DNA from: Bacterioplanoides sp965200585
GTDB lineage: Bacteria; Pseudomonadota; Gammaproteobacteria; Pseudomonadales; Oceanobacteraceae
Reading direction: 5' to 3' (one strand)
Assembly: GCF_965200585.1 (NCBI RefSeq)
Contig: NZ_OZ241361.1
Length of the DNA stretch: 64,000 nt
Of this stretch, positions 39,763-48,387 are shown in pieces (within the stretch, counting starts at the first letter, position 1; each line of letters opens with the position of its first letter). Both the position numbers and the translations under genes were made by a program. Under the pieces are notes generated by a model. It was not told where the DNA came from and did not search any database. It was given only the letters and a program-made list of their open reading frames with translations.

Positions 39763-41484
39763 TTAAGCCGGTTCAGCTTGCTTTGCAGCTTCTTCGTCTT
39801 TTAATTCGCGACGCAGAATTTTACCAACAGGCGTCATTGGTAATTCGTCACGGAATTCAACATAACGCGGAACTTTATAAGCGGTTAATTTATCCCGGCA
39901 GTAATTACGGATTTCATCGACGGTGATATCCGGATTACTGGCAACAATAAATAACTTCACCGCTTCACCGGTTTTGTTATCCGCAATACCAATCGCGGCA
40001 CAGTTTTCAACCGCCGGATGAGCAGCAACCACATCTTCGATTTCGTTCGGGTAAACATTAAAACCAGATACCAGAATCATATCTTTGATGCGGTCTACGA
40101 TTTTAACAAAACCATCTTCATCAATGACTGCAACATCACCGGTACGGAACCACTTGCCATCCGGAGTAAAAGTTTCGGCGGTAGCTTCCGGGCGATTCCA
40201 GTAACCTTTCATCACCTGCGGGCCATTCACACACAATTCCCCACGCTCACCGATTCCAACTTCATTACCCTGATCATCAATACACATCAGCGCAGTACCC
40301 GGTACGGCAACACCAACCGTCCCTTGACGCTCAAGACCTGCTGCCGGATTCATACACACCGCTGGAGAACATTCGGTTAAGCCATACGCTTCGGAAATGC
40401 CACAACCGGTCAGTTCTTTCCAGCGCTTGGCAGTATCATCCACCAGCGCGGTGCCACCGGATAAGGTAATGCGCAGCTTAGAGAAATCCATACTGCGGAA
40501 ATCATCATTCCCCATCAGGGATACAAATAAGGTATTCAGACCAATAATGCCGGTCAGCTGATGTGGCTTCATCATTTTGACAAAGGTGTCGGTATCCCGC
40601 GGATTGGCAATCAGAATACTGTGATCCCCCATCTCAAACAGGGCCATCAGATGCACAGTGAATGAATAAATATGATACAGCGGTAATGGCGCAACAATTT
40701 TAACGCCACCGGCCGGTTTTAACGGATTGCCCTGCTTATCCTGCTGCGACAAGGTGGCACGTGCCTGCATCATATTGGCAACCAGATTACGGTTGGTCAG
40801 TTCCGCACCTTTGGCTACCCCGGTGGTGCCACCGGTGTACTGCAACACGATAGTGTCGTGTGGGTTTTTAATGTAGTTGGCTTCAAAGCCCGGGTATTTA
40901 GCTCCCTGAGCCAGCGCCTTACGGAAATCCACCGCCTGTGGCAGGCTGTAAGCTGGCACCATTTTTTTAATGTATTTGGCCGCGGCATTAATCAGTGTTC
41001 GTTTGGCAAACGGCAACATATCGGCCAGCGATGTCACGATAATATGTTTCAGGCCGGTTTCATCTTTGATGTTTTGTACGGCTCTGGCGAACACATCCAT
41101 ACACACCAGTGCTTTTGCACCCGAGTCGTTAAACTGGTGCTTCATCTCGCGCTCGGTGTACAACGGATTGGTATTGACCACTACCATGCCAGCCCGTAAC
41201 GCACCGTACATCGCAATCGGGAATTGCAGAATGTTCGGCATCTGAATGGCAATTCGATCACCGGGCTGGAGACTGGTGTGGTTCTGCAGATAAGCAGCAA
41301 AAGCCGCACTGTATTCATCAATCTGACGGTAAGTCAGGGTATAACCGATGCTGGTAAATGCCGGGCGATCAGCATAACGCTTAAAAGCGTTTTCGATCAC
41401 TTCAACAACGGCATCGTATTCATTCAGATTGATTGTGTCAGGCACGCCGGGTGCGCGCTTACCATCCCAGAAAGATGTGTCCAC
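39763..41484 (-). CDS. fadD: Long-chain-fatty-acid-CoA ligase
   Basis: About 573 aa. The GTG at 41484 is chosen because GGGGAGA lies seven bases upstream and the family begins near (M)DTSFW; the open frame runs five codons further. It is an ANL-superfamily enzyme that activates fatty acids with ATP and CoA. Motifs: YTGGTTGVAKGAELTNRN (P-loop), YGLTECSPAVCMNP, WFRTGDVAVIDEDGFVKIVDRIKDMILVSGFNVYPNEIE (FACS signature region) and the C-terminal TPVGKILRRELK with the catalytic lysine. It is much closer to E. coli FadD than is the ligase at 1466. It stands between the acyl-CoA dehydrogenase and a divergent AraC-family regulator. Confidence 0.92.
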   Translation of the reverse strand: MDTSFWDGKRAPGVPDTINLNEYDAVVEVIENAFKRYADRPAFTSIGYTLTYRQIDEYSAAFAAYLQNHTSLQPGDRIAIQMPNILQFPIAMYGALRAGMVVVNTNPLYTEREMKHQFNDSGAKALVCMDVFARAVQNIKDETGLKHIIVTSLADMLPFAKRTLINAAAKYIKKMVPAYSLPQAVDFRKALAQGAKYPGFEANYIKNPHDTIVLQYTGGTTGVAKGAELTNRNLVANMMQARATLSQQDKQGNPLKPAGGVKIVAPLPLYHIYSFTVHLMALFEMGDHSILIANPRDTDTFVKMMKPHQLTGIIGLNTLFVSLMGNDDFRSMDFSKLRITLSGGTALVDDTAKRWKELTGCGISEAYGLTECSPAVCMNPAAGLERQGTVGVAVPGTALMCIDDQGNEVGIGERGELCVNGPQVMKGYWNRPEATAETFTPDGKWFRTGDVAVIDEDGFVKIVDRIKDMILVSGFNVYPNEIEDVVAAHPAVENCAAIGIADNKTGEAVKLFIVASNPDITVDEIRNYCRDKLTAYKVPRYVEFRDELPMTPVGKILRRELKDEEAAKQAEPA

Positions 41485-41698
41485 GTGTAGTCTCCCCAAT
41501 GATTTTTTATAGGAAAAACCTGTTGCTCTGACGTCACTGAGCGGTGAGATAGCACTGAGTTGGTCGGGCAGAAGGTTTAATTGTTTTTTTAATAGACCGA
41601 ACTATGAAGCAAAGTGTCATTGAGTTAAAGGGGAAATCATGAAATGATTCCGGTCATTACACGCCATAAATCACTCAAAAACCTTACGGCCGTACACC

Positions 41699-42748
41699 AT
41701 GTCTGGCAAAACCACACACCCAGCCCGGATTGATACCGAATACCTTGCTCAGCTGATTGAAATGCTGAGTCATCAGGGCATTCACAGCAGCCATCTGGTG
41801 ATGGGAACCGGGTTAATGGCCTCAACGCTGACCTCATCCCGGGAGAAAATTTCTCCGCTGCAATACCACCAGATCATCGACAATGCACTGCGGCTGACCA
41901 ACAACCCGCTGCTGGGTCTGGAGCACGGTAAGCGCATGAATATTCACAGTCATGGCTTTCTTGGGTTGACCATGATGGCGGCTGAAACACTGGGGGACGC
42001 ACTGTCACTGGTCGTACGTTACGCCCGCAGCCAGACGCTGATGGCCGATATCCGTTTTGTTCAGGAAGATGACAGCGCCATTATTCAGATCAACCGGCTG
42101 GCGGCGCTACCGGATACCTTCGACTTTGTGGTGCAGAATATTCTCTCGACGCTGGTGACCATCGTTCGTTTCCTGATTCAGCAACATGAAGAACTCACCG
42201 CCATGGTGAAACTGACCAGTGCTGCGCAGCGCCCGGAGTTTTGCTACGAGGACGTGCTGGATGTACCTTTTATGTTTGAACAGCCTCATAATCAGCTTTG
42301 TATTCCCACATACCTGCTGGATTCTGCGGTATCGACCGCTAATATCCGCGCTCGCCGTAACGCCAAAGCGGAGTGTCTGGCATTATTGGATGAGCTAGAT
42401 AAAGGTCAGGATCTGGTGAGCCGAATCCGCCGACAGTTACAGCAAAGTGAAGCCTATCCAACATTAATGGTGATGGCGAAGTGTCTCGACTCCAGTCCGA
42501 GAACTCTGAATCGCCAACTGGCACAATTAAACACCAGTTATCAGCAGGTGATTGATGAGTCGCGTTGCGAACGTGCCATGACCTGGCTGTCAGCGCCTGA
42601 TTATTCGGTTGATGATATTGCTCACCGGCTTGGTTATAACGACCCGTCTAATTTTGGCCGTGCTTTTCGCCGCTGGCTGGGGATGTCGCCCCGGGAGTTT
42701 CGTAAAAAGACCAAAGAACAGACCGATCAGTTTGTTCCCGAACTGTAG
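41699..42748 (+). CDS. AraC-family transcriptional regulator (Arabinose_bd type)
   Basis: 349 aa. The N-terminal 200 residues match the Arabinose_bd-type sensor region (YHQIIDNALRLTNNPLLGLEHGKRMNIHSHGFLG). The C-terminal part (about 245-345) is a double helix-turn-helix of the AraC type (CLDSSPRTLNRQLAQLNTSYQQVIDESR, SVDDIAHRLGYNDPSNFGRAFRRWLGMSPREFR). Members with this sensor often regulate lipid, amino-acid or alkane genes. It is divergent from fadD, 214 bases away, so fadD is one candidate target (inference). Five 20-bp repeats start immediately after its stop codon and lie upstream of the FIST gene, a second candidate target. Confidence 0.9.
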   Translation: MSGKTTHPARIDTEYLAQLIEMLSHQGIHSSHLVMGTGLMASTLTSSREKISPLQYHQIIDNALRLTNNPLLGLEHGKRMNIHSHGFLGLTMMAAETLGDALSLVVRYARSQTLMADIRFVQEDDSAIIQINRLAALPDTFDFVVQNILSTLVTIVRFLIQQHEELTAMVKLTSAAQRPEFCYEDVLDVPFMFEQPHNQLCIPTYLLDSAVSTANIRARRNAKAECLALLDELDKGQDLVSRIRRQLQQSEAYPTLMVMAKCLDSSPRTLNRQLAQLNTSYQQVIDESRCERAMTWLSAPDYSVDDIAHRLGYNDPSNFGRAFRRWLGMSPREFRKKTKEQTDQFVPEL

Positions 42749-42848
42749 AACTATCACCCTTGTTACGGAATTATCACCCCTGTTGCGGAACTATCACCCC
42801 TGCTACGGAACTATAACGCGGGTTCCGGCACTATATAACGTTTGTTCC
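42749..42848. repeat. Five tandem 20-bp direct repeats
   Basis: Five units with consensus AACTATCACCCCTGTTACGG start at 42749, 42769, 42789, 42809 and 42829. The first three are nearly identical; the last two have drifted. The array begins at the base after the AraC stop codon and is 125 bases upstream of the FIST gene. It could be an iterated regulator-binding site. There are no spacers and no cas genes, so it is not CRISPR. Confidence 0.85.
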
Positions 42849-42972
42849 TGAGCGATGATGAGCTAAGGTTTATAAAACGTTCGATACAACGCCGAGAGGT
42901 CTGAATGCATTATTCTTCGTTCCTGAGATGTTTTGATCAGCAGTGCCGTCGATTTGATAACAAGGAGCAAAG

Positions 42973-44097
42973 ATGAGAGTCAGTCAGCATATCTGGCGCG
43001 ATGGTGTTATGGAGCCAGCACTGCCGGGTGACACCCCCCAGTTAGTTTTGCTCTTTGGTAATCAGGCGGCACGCGACGTGTTACCCGAATTACAACAGCG
43101 CTTTCCGGACACCCCACTTGCCGGCTGTTCCACCAGCGGACAAATCGCCAAACGTGGTGTCTGTGATGGCGTGGCAACCATTACCCTGATGTACTTTTCA
43201 GATACCCGGATTCAGATGTTCAGCTCTGAAATCCATGACGCTCGGGACAGCCGCACTCAGGCCAGTGAACTGGCACGGCAAGCACAACAAGCGGACTTAC
43301 AACACCTGATGATTCTGGCCGATGGCCTGTCTATTGATGCTCAGGCTGCGGTACAGGGCATTTCACAAACGTTAGCGCCCTTTAACAATATTTCCGGGGG
43401 AGTCGCCGGTGATAACGAACGCTACCAACAAACCTTCACCTATCATCAGCAAGGCATCTCCAGCAAACGGATTATTCTGATTGGCTTTTATGGCGACAAG
43501 CTGCAGGTTAATTACGGCTGTTACGGTGGCTGGAAAGCATTTGGTCCGATGCGTTATGTGACCCGTTCGGAAGGTAATCGGTTATACGAGCTGGATGGCC
43601 AGAGTGCGCTGGCACTGTACGAGCAGTATCTCGGCGAACATGCCAAAAACCTGCCGGCCTCCGGGCAACGCTTTCCTCTGGGCGTTCGCTATCATGAGCA
43701 GGATACGGATCAGGTTGTCTGCACGGTGTTTGGTATCGACCGGGATGACGACTGCCTGATTTTTGCCTTAAACATTCCCGAAGGCGCCATTACACAACTG
43801 ATGCACGCCAGTATCGACAGTCTGATCGATGGCGCTCAGGTCGCCAGTGAACAGGCCTGCGGCGACTGCAACAGTCAATGTCCGGAATTTGCCCTGCTGG
43901 TCAGTTGTATCGGCCGCCGCTCGGTGTTGCAACAAATTGCCGACGAAGAAATCGAAGTCCTGTCAGAAACCCTGTGCAGTGATATCCCTCACAGTGGCTT
44001 TTATTCCTACGGGGAGATTGCTCCCATTATGGGAACCGGCCCCTGCAGCCTGCATAACCAGACGATGACAGTTACCACATTCTCTGAGCTGAAATAA
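42973..44097 (+). CDS. FIST-domain sensory protein
   Basis: 374 aa. FIST N domain about 25-205 (QLVLLFGNQAARDVLPELQQRFPDTPLAGCSTSGQI, then DGLSIDAQAAVQGISQTLAPFNNISGGVAGDN), FIST C domain about 215-355 (LYELDGQSALALYEQYLGEH, FPLGVR, FALLVSCIGRRSVL, GFYSYGEIAP). FIST proteins are cytoplasmic small-ligand sensors, proposed to bind amino acids or peptides, and are usually paired with signalling output genes. The next gene, two bases on, is a GGDEF/EAL enzyme, which is very likely its output partner. AGGAG precedes the ATG. Confidence 0.9.
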   Translation: MRVSQHIWRDGVMEPALPGDTPQLVLLFGNQAARDVLPELQQRFPDTPLAGCSTSGQIAKRGVCDGVATITLMYFSDTRIQMFSSEIHDARDSRTQASELARQAQQADLQHLMILADGLSIDAQAAVQGISQTLAPFNNISGGVAGDNERYQQTFTYHQQGISSKRIILIGFYGDKLQVNYGCYGGWKAFGPMRYVTRSEGNRLYELDGQSALALYEQYLGEHAKNLPASGQRFPLGVRYHEQDTDQVVCTVFGIDRDDDCLIFALNIPEGAITQLMHASIDSLIDGAQVASEQACGDCNSQCPEFALLVSCIGRRSVLQQIADEEIEVLSETLCSDIPHSGFYSYGEIAPIMGTGPCSLHNQTMTVTTFSELK

Positions 44098-44099
44098 TC

Positions 44100-46019
44100 A
44101 TGCACCGCTTACTGAAACGCCAGCTTAAACGTTATTTACCCGACAGCACGGATCAGCTCAGCGTTAACGACTTATTACAGGCCATTGATCAGGCGTACCA
44201 GCAACACGATATTGATCGTGAAATGTTAGAACGTTCGTTACAGCTGACGTCTGAAGAATTGCTGCAACGCAACCAGAAACTACGCGTTAACCTGCAGCAA
44301 CAGGCTACCTCACAGCAGGCGTTAAAACAGTCTTATCAGATTCTCGACGCCACTCTAAATGCCTCTCAGGAAGGTGTGTTGGTGGTGAATTCTGATGGTT
44401 CACCTACGGTATTTAATCAGCGTTATCTGGAGCTGAATCTGCTCAGTCGCGAAGACATGAAAACCATGTCGCTGGCGGATCTGATGAAAAACTCCATGAG
44501 CTTAATCACTGAGCCTGAAAAGCTGAGGCATCAGGTTGAATCATTAATGGATAATCCTGGCGAAGCACGCCATGAAGTGTACCGCAGCCATACCGGACGC
44601 TGGGTGGAAACTTACGCCTGTAACGACCCGGTGGCCGGTTTTATCTGGATGCTGCGTGACACCACCGAAGTGCGTGAAAAAGAGCAAACCATTGCTCATC
44701 AGGCACGCCATGATGCCCTGACCACTCTGCCCAATCGCACCCTGCTGCTGGATCGCATGGAAAATGCCATTCATCGCGCTCAGCGTCAGCAACGTCGTCT
44801 GGCCGTGTGTTATCTCGATCTGGATGCCTTTAAAGCCGTCAATGACAGCCTGGGGCATGATGCTGGTGACGTGTTACTGCAACGGGTCAGCCAACGCCTG
44901 AAAACCTGCATTCGTGATAGTGACACGTTGGCGCGTATTGGCGGTGACGAATTTGTTATTTTGCTCGACGGCGTGCGCAACCAGGAAGAAGTTCTGTATC
45001 TGGCTGAAGGTATGCTGGAAGTCATGGCCGAGCCCATTGTGATTGCCAAGCGGCAGTTTTTTATTGGTGCTTCCATTGGTATTTCAATGTACCCGAATGA
45101 TGGCACGACCCCGGGTGCATTATTAAAAAATGCCGATATCGCTATGTATCGGGCAAAAGAGAATGGTAAAAACCGCTTCCATTTTTTCACTCCATCGTTA
45201 GAACGTATTGCCCAGCATCGTTTGTCGATGGAAACCAATTTACGTAATGCGCTGGAAAATAACGAACTGGATCTGTATTACCAGCCTAAGGTTTTTCTGC
45301 AACCTACGGATCAAACCAGTAACATCCCCGTCACCCACAGTTTTGAAGCATTATTACGCTGGCCACAAGCCGATGGCAGTTTTATTCCACCCGACAGTTT
45401 TATTCATATTGCTGAAGATGCGGGAATGATTGGCCGCATCAGCGATTGGGTACTGGATAAAGCCGCACGACAGGCAAAACTCTGGCATCAACAGGGATTC
45501 AACGCCAACATCAGTATTAATATTTCGCCCAAACAATTTTTAATTCCGGGCTTTGAACAGGACATTGTTAATACCCTGAAAGCGCTGAAAGTGCCGGAAC
45601 ATCTGATTTCTATCGAAATTACTGAAAGCCTGCTGATGCAGGATCTGAATAACGCCCGTCAGGTGCTTAAATATTTCCGCAGCCATGGCCTATCCATTTA
45701 TCTTGATGATTTTGGTACCGGATTTTCGTCTTTAAATTACCTGAAGAATCTGCCTGTAGATGCGATTAAAATTGACCGTACCTTTGTTAAAGACCTGAGT
45801 AGCAGCAATGCCGATCAGGCTATTGCTTCATCAATTATCGCCCTCGGTAAAAACCTCGATATGATGATTGTTGCCGAAGGTGTGGAAACCGCAGAGCAGG
45901 CACAGTTTCTGATTAACAGCGGTTGCGATCTGGCTCAGGGTTATTACTATGGCCGACCGTTACCAGCCGATCAGGCTGAACAATTTCTTAACGCCCTGCC
46001 CTTGTCAAAAAATGACTGA
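44100..46019 (+). CDS. PAS-GGDEF-EAL c-di-GMP turnover protein
   Basis: 639 aa with no TM segments. An N-terminal coiled coil (about 35-80) is followed by a PAS domain (about 80-195: ILDATLNASQEGVLVVNSDGSPTVFNQRYLEL), a GGDEF domain (200-365) with intact GGDEF at 281-285 and an RDSD I-site, and an EAL domain (about 380-630) with FEALLRW (Glu416), EITESLL, DDFGTGFSSLNYLKNLPVDAIKIDRTFV and EGVETAEQAQFL. Both active sites look intact, so it could make or degrade c-di-GMP. It is the second gene of the FIST operon, and its coiled coil probably carries the FIST or PAS signal. Confidence 0.92.
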   Translation: MHRLLKRQLKRYLPDSTDQLSVNDLLQAIDQAYQQHDIDREMLERSLQLTSEELLQRNQKLRVNLQQQATSQQALKQSYQILDATLNASQEGVLVVNSDGSPTVFNQRYLELNLLSREDMKTMSLADLMKNSMSLITEPEKLRHQVESLMDNPGEARHEVYRSHTGRWVETYACNDPVAGFIWMLRDTTEVREKEQTIAHQARHDALTTLPNRTLLLDRMENAIHRAQRQQRRLAVCYLDLDAFKAVNDSLGHDAGDVLLQRVSQRLKTCIRDSDTLARIGGDEFVILLDGVRNQEEVLYLAEGMLEVMAEPIVIAKRQFFIGASIGISMYPNDGTTPGALLKNADIAMYRAKENGKNRFHFFTPSLERIAQHRLSMETNLRNALENNELDLYYQPKVFLQPTDQTSNIPVTHSFEALLRWPQADGSFIPPDSFIHIAEDAGMIGRISDWVLDKAARQAKLWHQQGFNANISINISPKQFLIPGFEQDIVNTLKALKVPEHLISIEITESLLMQDLNNARQVLKYFRSHGLSIYLDDFGTGFSSLNYLKNLPVDAIKIDRTFVKDLSSSNADQAIASSIIALGKNLDMMIVAEGVETAEQAQFLINSGCDLAQGYYYGRPLPADQAEQFLNALPLSKND

Positions 46020-46066
46020 CATCGTACATTCCGCCGGGATTGAATCACTGACAAACGGATCAGACA

Positions 46067-46549
46067 ATGACCGCTGAAAATTCTTCCCAATACCCTCACT
46101 TTCTGGCTGTTGACGGCAGTTCCTGGGAGGATGAAGCACAACCGGTTGCTATTGCCTGGTCATTAGCCGATGGCACCATCAAAACCACCCTGATTCAGCC
46201 GGAAGATGACTGGCACGACTGGGATTTTGCCTTAGAAGATCTGCACGGTATTAATCAGGAAACCCTCTATCAGCGTGGCGAAACCTGCTGGTCTGTGCTG
46301 CGCGAGCTGGAACACGACCTGGAGCAACCGTCAGTGGCCTGTGATGATGCTCCCCGGGTGGAACAATTACTGGAAAAACTCTACGACGCTTGCGGCCGGG
46401 ATGTCAGCCTGGAAATCAGTGCTTATGCCGACGAGGTACAAAATCCACAGATTATTCGAGAAGTTCGTGAGGATCTGCAACTGTCAGAGCAGATGTGTGA
46501 TGACCGTGTGCGCCTGATGCTGGAAGTCTGGGCCCGGGAAAATCGTTAA
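46067..46549 (+). CDS. Conserved hypothetical protein, degenerate 3'-5' exonuclease-like
   Basis: 160 aa, acidic and soluble. The start FLAVDGSSWEDEAQPVAIAWSLADGTIKTTLIQPEDDW and LHGINQETLYQRGETCWSVLRELE follow the strand-helix order of DnaQ-like exonucleases. VACDDAPRVEQLLEKLY and DDRVRLMLEVW would match motifs II and III. The Asp-x-Glu of motif I is missing (VDGSS), so activity is doubtful. No proteins of known function were recognised as close relatives. It lies 47 bases after the c-di-GMP gene. Confidence 0.6.
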   Translation: MTAENSSQYPHFLAVDGSSWEDEAQPVAIAWSLADGTIKTTLIQPEDDWHDWDFALEDLHGINQETLYQRGETCWSVLRELEHDLEQPSVACDDAPRVEQLLEKLYDACGRDVSLEISAYADEVQNPQIIREVREDLQLSEQMCDDRVRLMLEVWARENR

Positions 46550-46591
46550 GCGCTCTCTTTATCTACTTGTTCTGCTCTGTGGGGTTTAATC

Positions 46592-47131
46592 ATGGCGTTA
46601 TCAGCCACTATTTTTAAAGCACAACTGAATATTTCAGACCTGCGCCGTCATCATTATCAGGATTACGCCCTGACACTGGCATTACACCCGTCAGAAACCG
46701 AAGAGCGAATGATGATACGGCTGCTGTGCTTTTGTTTATACGCCAGTGACACGCTGGAATTCAGCCGTGGCCTGAGCAACGATGACGAGCCGGATTTATG
46801 GCAGAAAAGTCTCAGTGATGAAATTGAGTTATGGCTTGAATTAGGACAACCCGACGAAAAGCGTGTACGTAAAGCCAGTGGTCGCTCACAACAAGTGGTT
46901 ATTGCTGGTTTTCAGCCGCGTCCCTTTTCAATCTGGTGGCAACAAAATGAAAATAAATTGCAGCGCTTTACTAATGTATCCGTACTGCAATTCAGCGGTT
47001 GTGACAACATTGATCAATGGGCACAACGTAATATGAACCTGCAGGTCACCATCGAAGAAGGCAGTATCTGGTTAAGCGATGATAGCAATAGTCTGGAAAT
47101 TCAATTCCAGACCTTGCAAAGGGCCGGTTAA
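46592..47131 (+). CDS. yaeQ: YaeQ family protein
   Basis: 179 aa. It matches the YaeQ family over its full length: ALSATIFKAQLNISDLRRHHYQDYALTLALHPSETEERMMIRLLCFCLYA, then WLELGQPDEKRVRKASGRSQQVVIAGF. YaeQ has a PD-(D/E)XK-like fold, with structures solved but no settled biochemical role; in E. coli and Salmonella it was linked to RfaH suppression, which was later disputed. Its ATG follows the exonuclease-like gene by 42 bases. A short spacer then separates it from the convergent lipoprotein gene at 47144. Confidence 0.9.
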   Translation: MALSATIFKAQLNISDLRRHHYQDYALTLALHPSETEERMMIRLLCFCLYASDTLEFSRGLSNDDEPDLWQKSLSDEIELWLELGQPDEKRVRKASGRSQQVVIAGFQPRPFSIWWQQNENKLQRFTNVSVLQFSGCDNIDQWAQRNMNLQVTIEEGSIWLSDDSNSLEIQFQTLQRAG

Positions 47132-47143
47132 TTGATTGGCCTA

Positions 47144-48355
47144 TTAGTTGGTTGAATCTCCAGCTGGCCACCAATCAATATCATCTTCATCGGCAACACA
47201 ATCGTCGAAATCGCTGCCAATGTTTTCATTACAGACAATGGCAGACACAATAATTTCAACCTCAGGGTTGCTCTGGCCATCTGTGCTGTTCTGATCATCG
47301 GAATTGCTGCCAGCACCAACGACTTCCACATAGCCATCTAATAACAGCATATGCTCATCGTCTTTGGCTTCAGCCAACTCATCACATAAGGTATCGCAGA
47401 ACAGAGTTTGCCCGCCGTCATATAGCACAATTTTGTTGTCCGAATCGGCATCCGCCAGATCCCGGGCATTTAATACGAATAAAAAGTTATTGCTGCTACC
47501 GGTAAATGACTCAGGGTTGGCATCATTCTCTTCTAACCGGGCAGAAATTAACTGACCACCAGCGCTGAGTGTTTTCACCACTTCAATATCGTATTCCTGT
47601 CCCCATTGTGGGGTGAAGTCTGAAATGTCCGACGAGGTGGTTTGCAGTAATTCCCAATCGTCGGAGCTGTCAGCACGATACACCAGACATAACCTTGCTT
47701 CGGTATAGTTACAGTCACTCTGGAAGTGGCGGATGGTCCAGTCATCGTTACTGATGCCTTCACAATTTTCCGCAAAGTCATCTTCTGCGGCGGCACATAA
47801 TAACGAAGAGTAGGTCAGCACATTATCACTGGCGGTGAATTCCAGTTGCAGAACCTGGCCCGCGGCAATCGCCCGATCAATATCAGAGCCTTGCTCAGCC
47901 GTGGTGCTGAAGCTGATTTCTCCACCTAATGACCAGGAAGTGTTATCAGAGTTTTCGGCACTGAGGATACCGGCCTGAGAATACAGGGTCAGGCTGAAAG
48001 CATTGGTGTTGGCGGTAACGGTTTGTTCCGATAAAAAGCGATAGCTGCTGGCATCACCGGAATCATCAAAGGAGGTTTCAACATTAATGGTGTAATCGTT
48101 GCCCCATTGGTAACTGCTGAAACCGTTTAGATTTTCAAAGGTCTCGTAGTCGCTGCTACTGCCTTCCTCTTTTACCCGAAAGCATAACCGGGAAGAGGCA
48201 TCATCACATTGCTGCTTAAAATAGCTCACATCAATGCGTTCATCCTGATCGCTGTAACTCACCCCCAGTTCGCAACCGCTCAGAGTGATGGTCAACAATA
48301 ATGGAATAAACAGTGATGAAATAAGCCCAGTAACTACAGAGCGGTGTTGCGGCAT
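47144..48355 (-). CDS. Lipoprotein with two DUF4377-like repeats
   Basis: About 403 aa. The ATG at 48355 (AGGGA upstream) begins a lipoprotein signal ending LTITLSGC; a TTG eight codons earlier opens the frame. Two similar modules follow: about 20-70 (SYFKQQCDDASSRLCFRVKEE, QWGNDYTINVETSF) and about 205-260 (RHFQSDCNYTEARLCLVYRAD, QWGQEYDIEVVKTL). The C-x(8-9)-C, W and GxxY pattern fits the DUF4377 type. Each module seems to be followed by a region answering it (LYSQAGILSAENSDNTSW and VLNARDLADADSDNK). A very acidic C-terminal tail ends the protein. Function unknown; it should be envelope-anchored. Confidence 0.7.
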   Translation of the reverse strand: MPQHRSVVTGLISSLFIPLLLTITLSGCELGVSYSDQDERIDVSYFKQQCDDASSRLCFRVKEEGSSSDYETFENLNGFSSYQWGNDYTINVETSFDDSGDASSYRFLSEQTVTANTNAFSLTLYSQAGILSAENSDNTSWSLGGEISFSTTAEQGSDIDRAIAAGQVLQLEFTASDNVLTYSSLLCAAAEDDFAENCEGISNDDWTIRHFQSDCNYTEARLCLVYRADSSDDWELLQTTSSDISDFTPQWGQEYDIEVVKTLSAGGQLISARLEENDANPESFTGSSNNFLFVLNARDLADADSDNKIVLYDGGQTLFCDTLCDELAEAKDDEHMLLLDGYVEVVGAGSNSDDQNSTDGQSNPEVEIIVSAIVCNENIGSDFDDCVADEDDIDWWPAGDSTN

Positions 48356-48387
48356 AATAAAGTCCCTGATTAGCCGCAATCTGAAGA

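Noticed and set aside
42749..42848. CRISPR array
   Set aside because: Units are contiguous 20-mers without spacers, and no cas gene is near.
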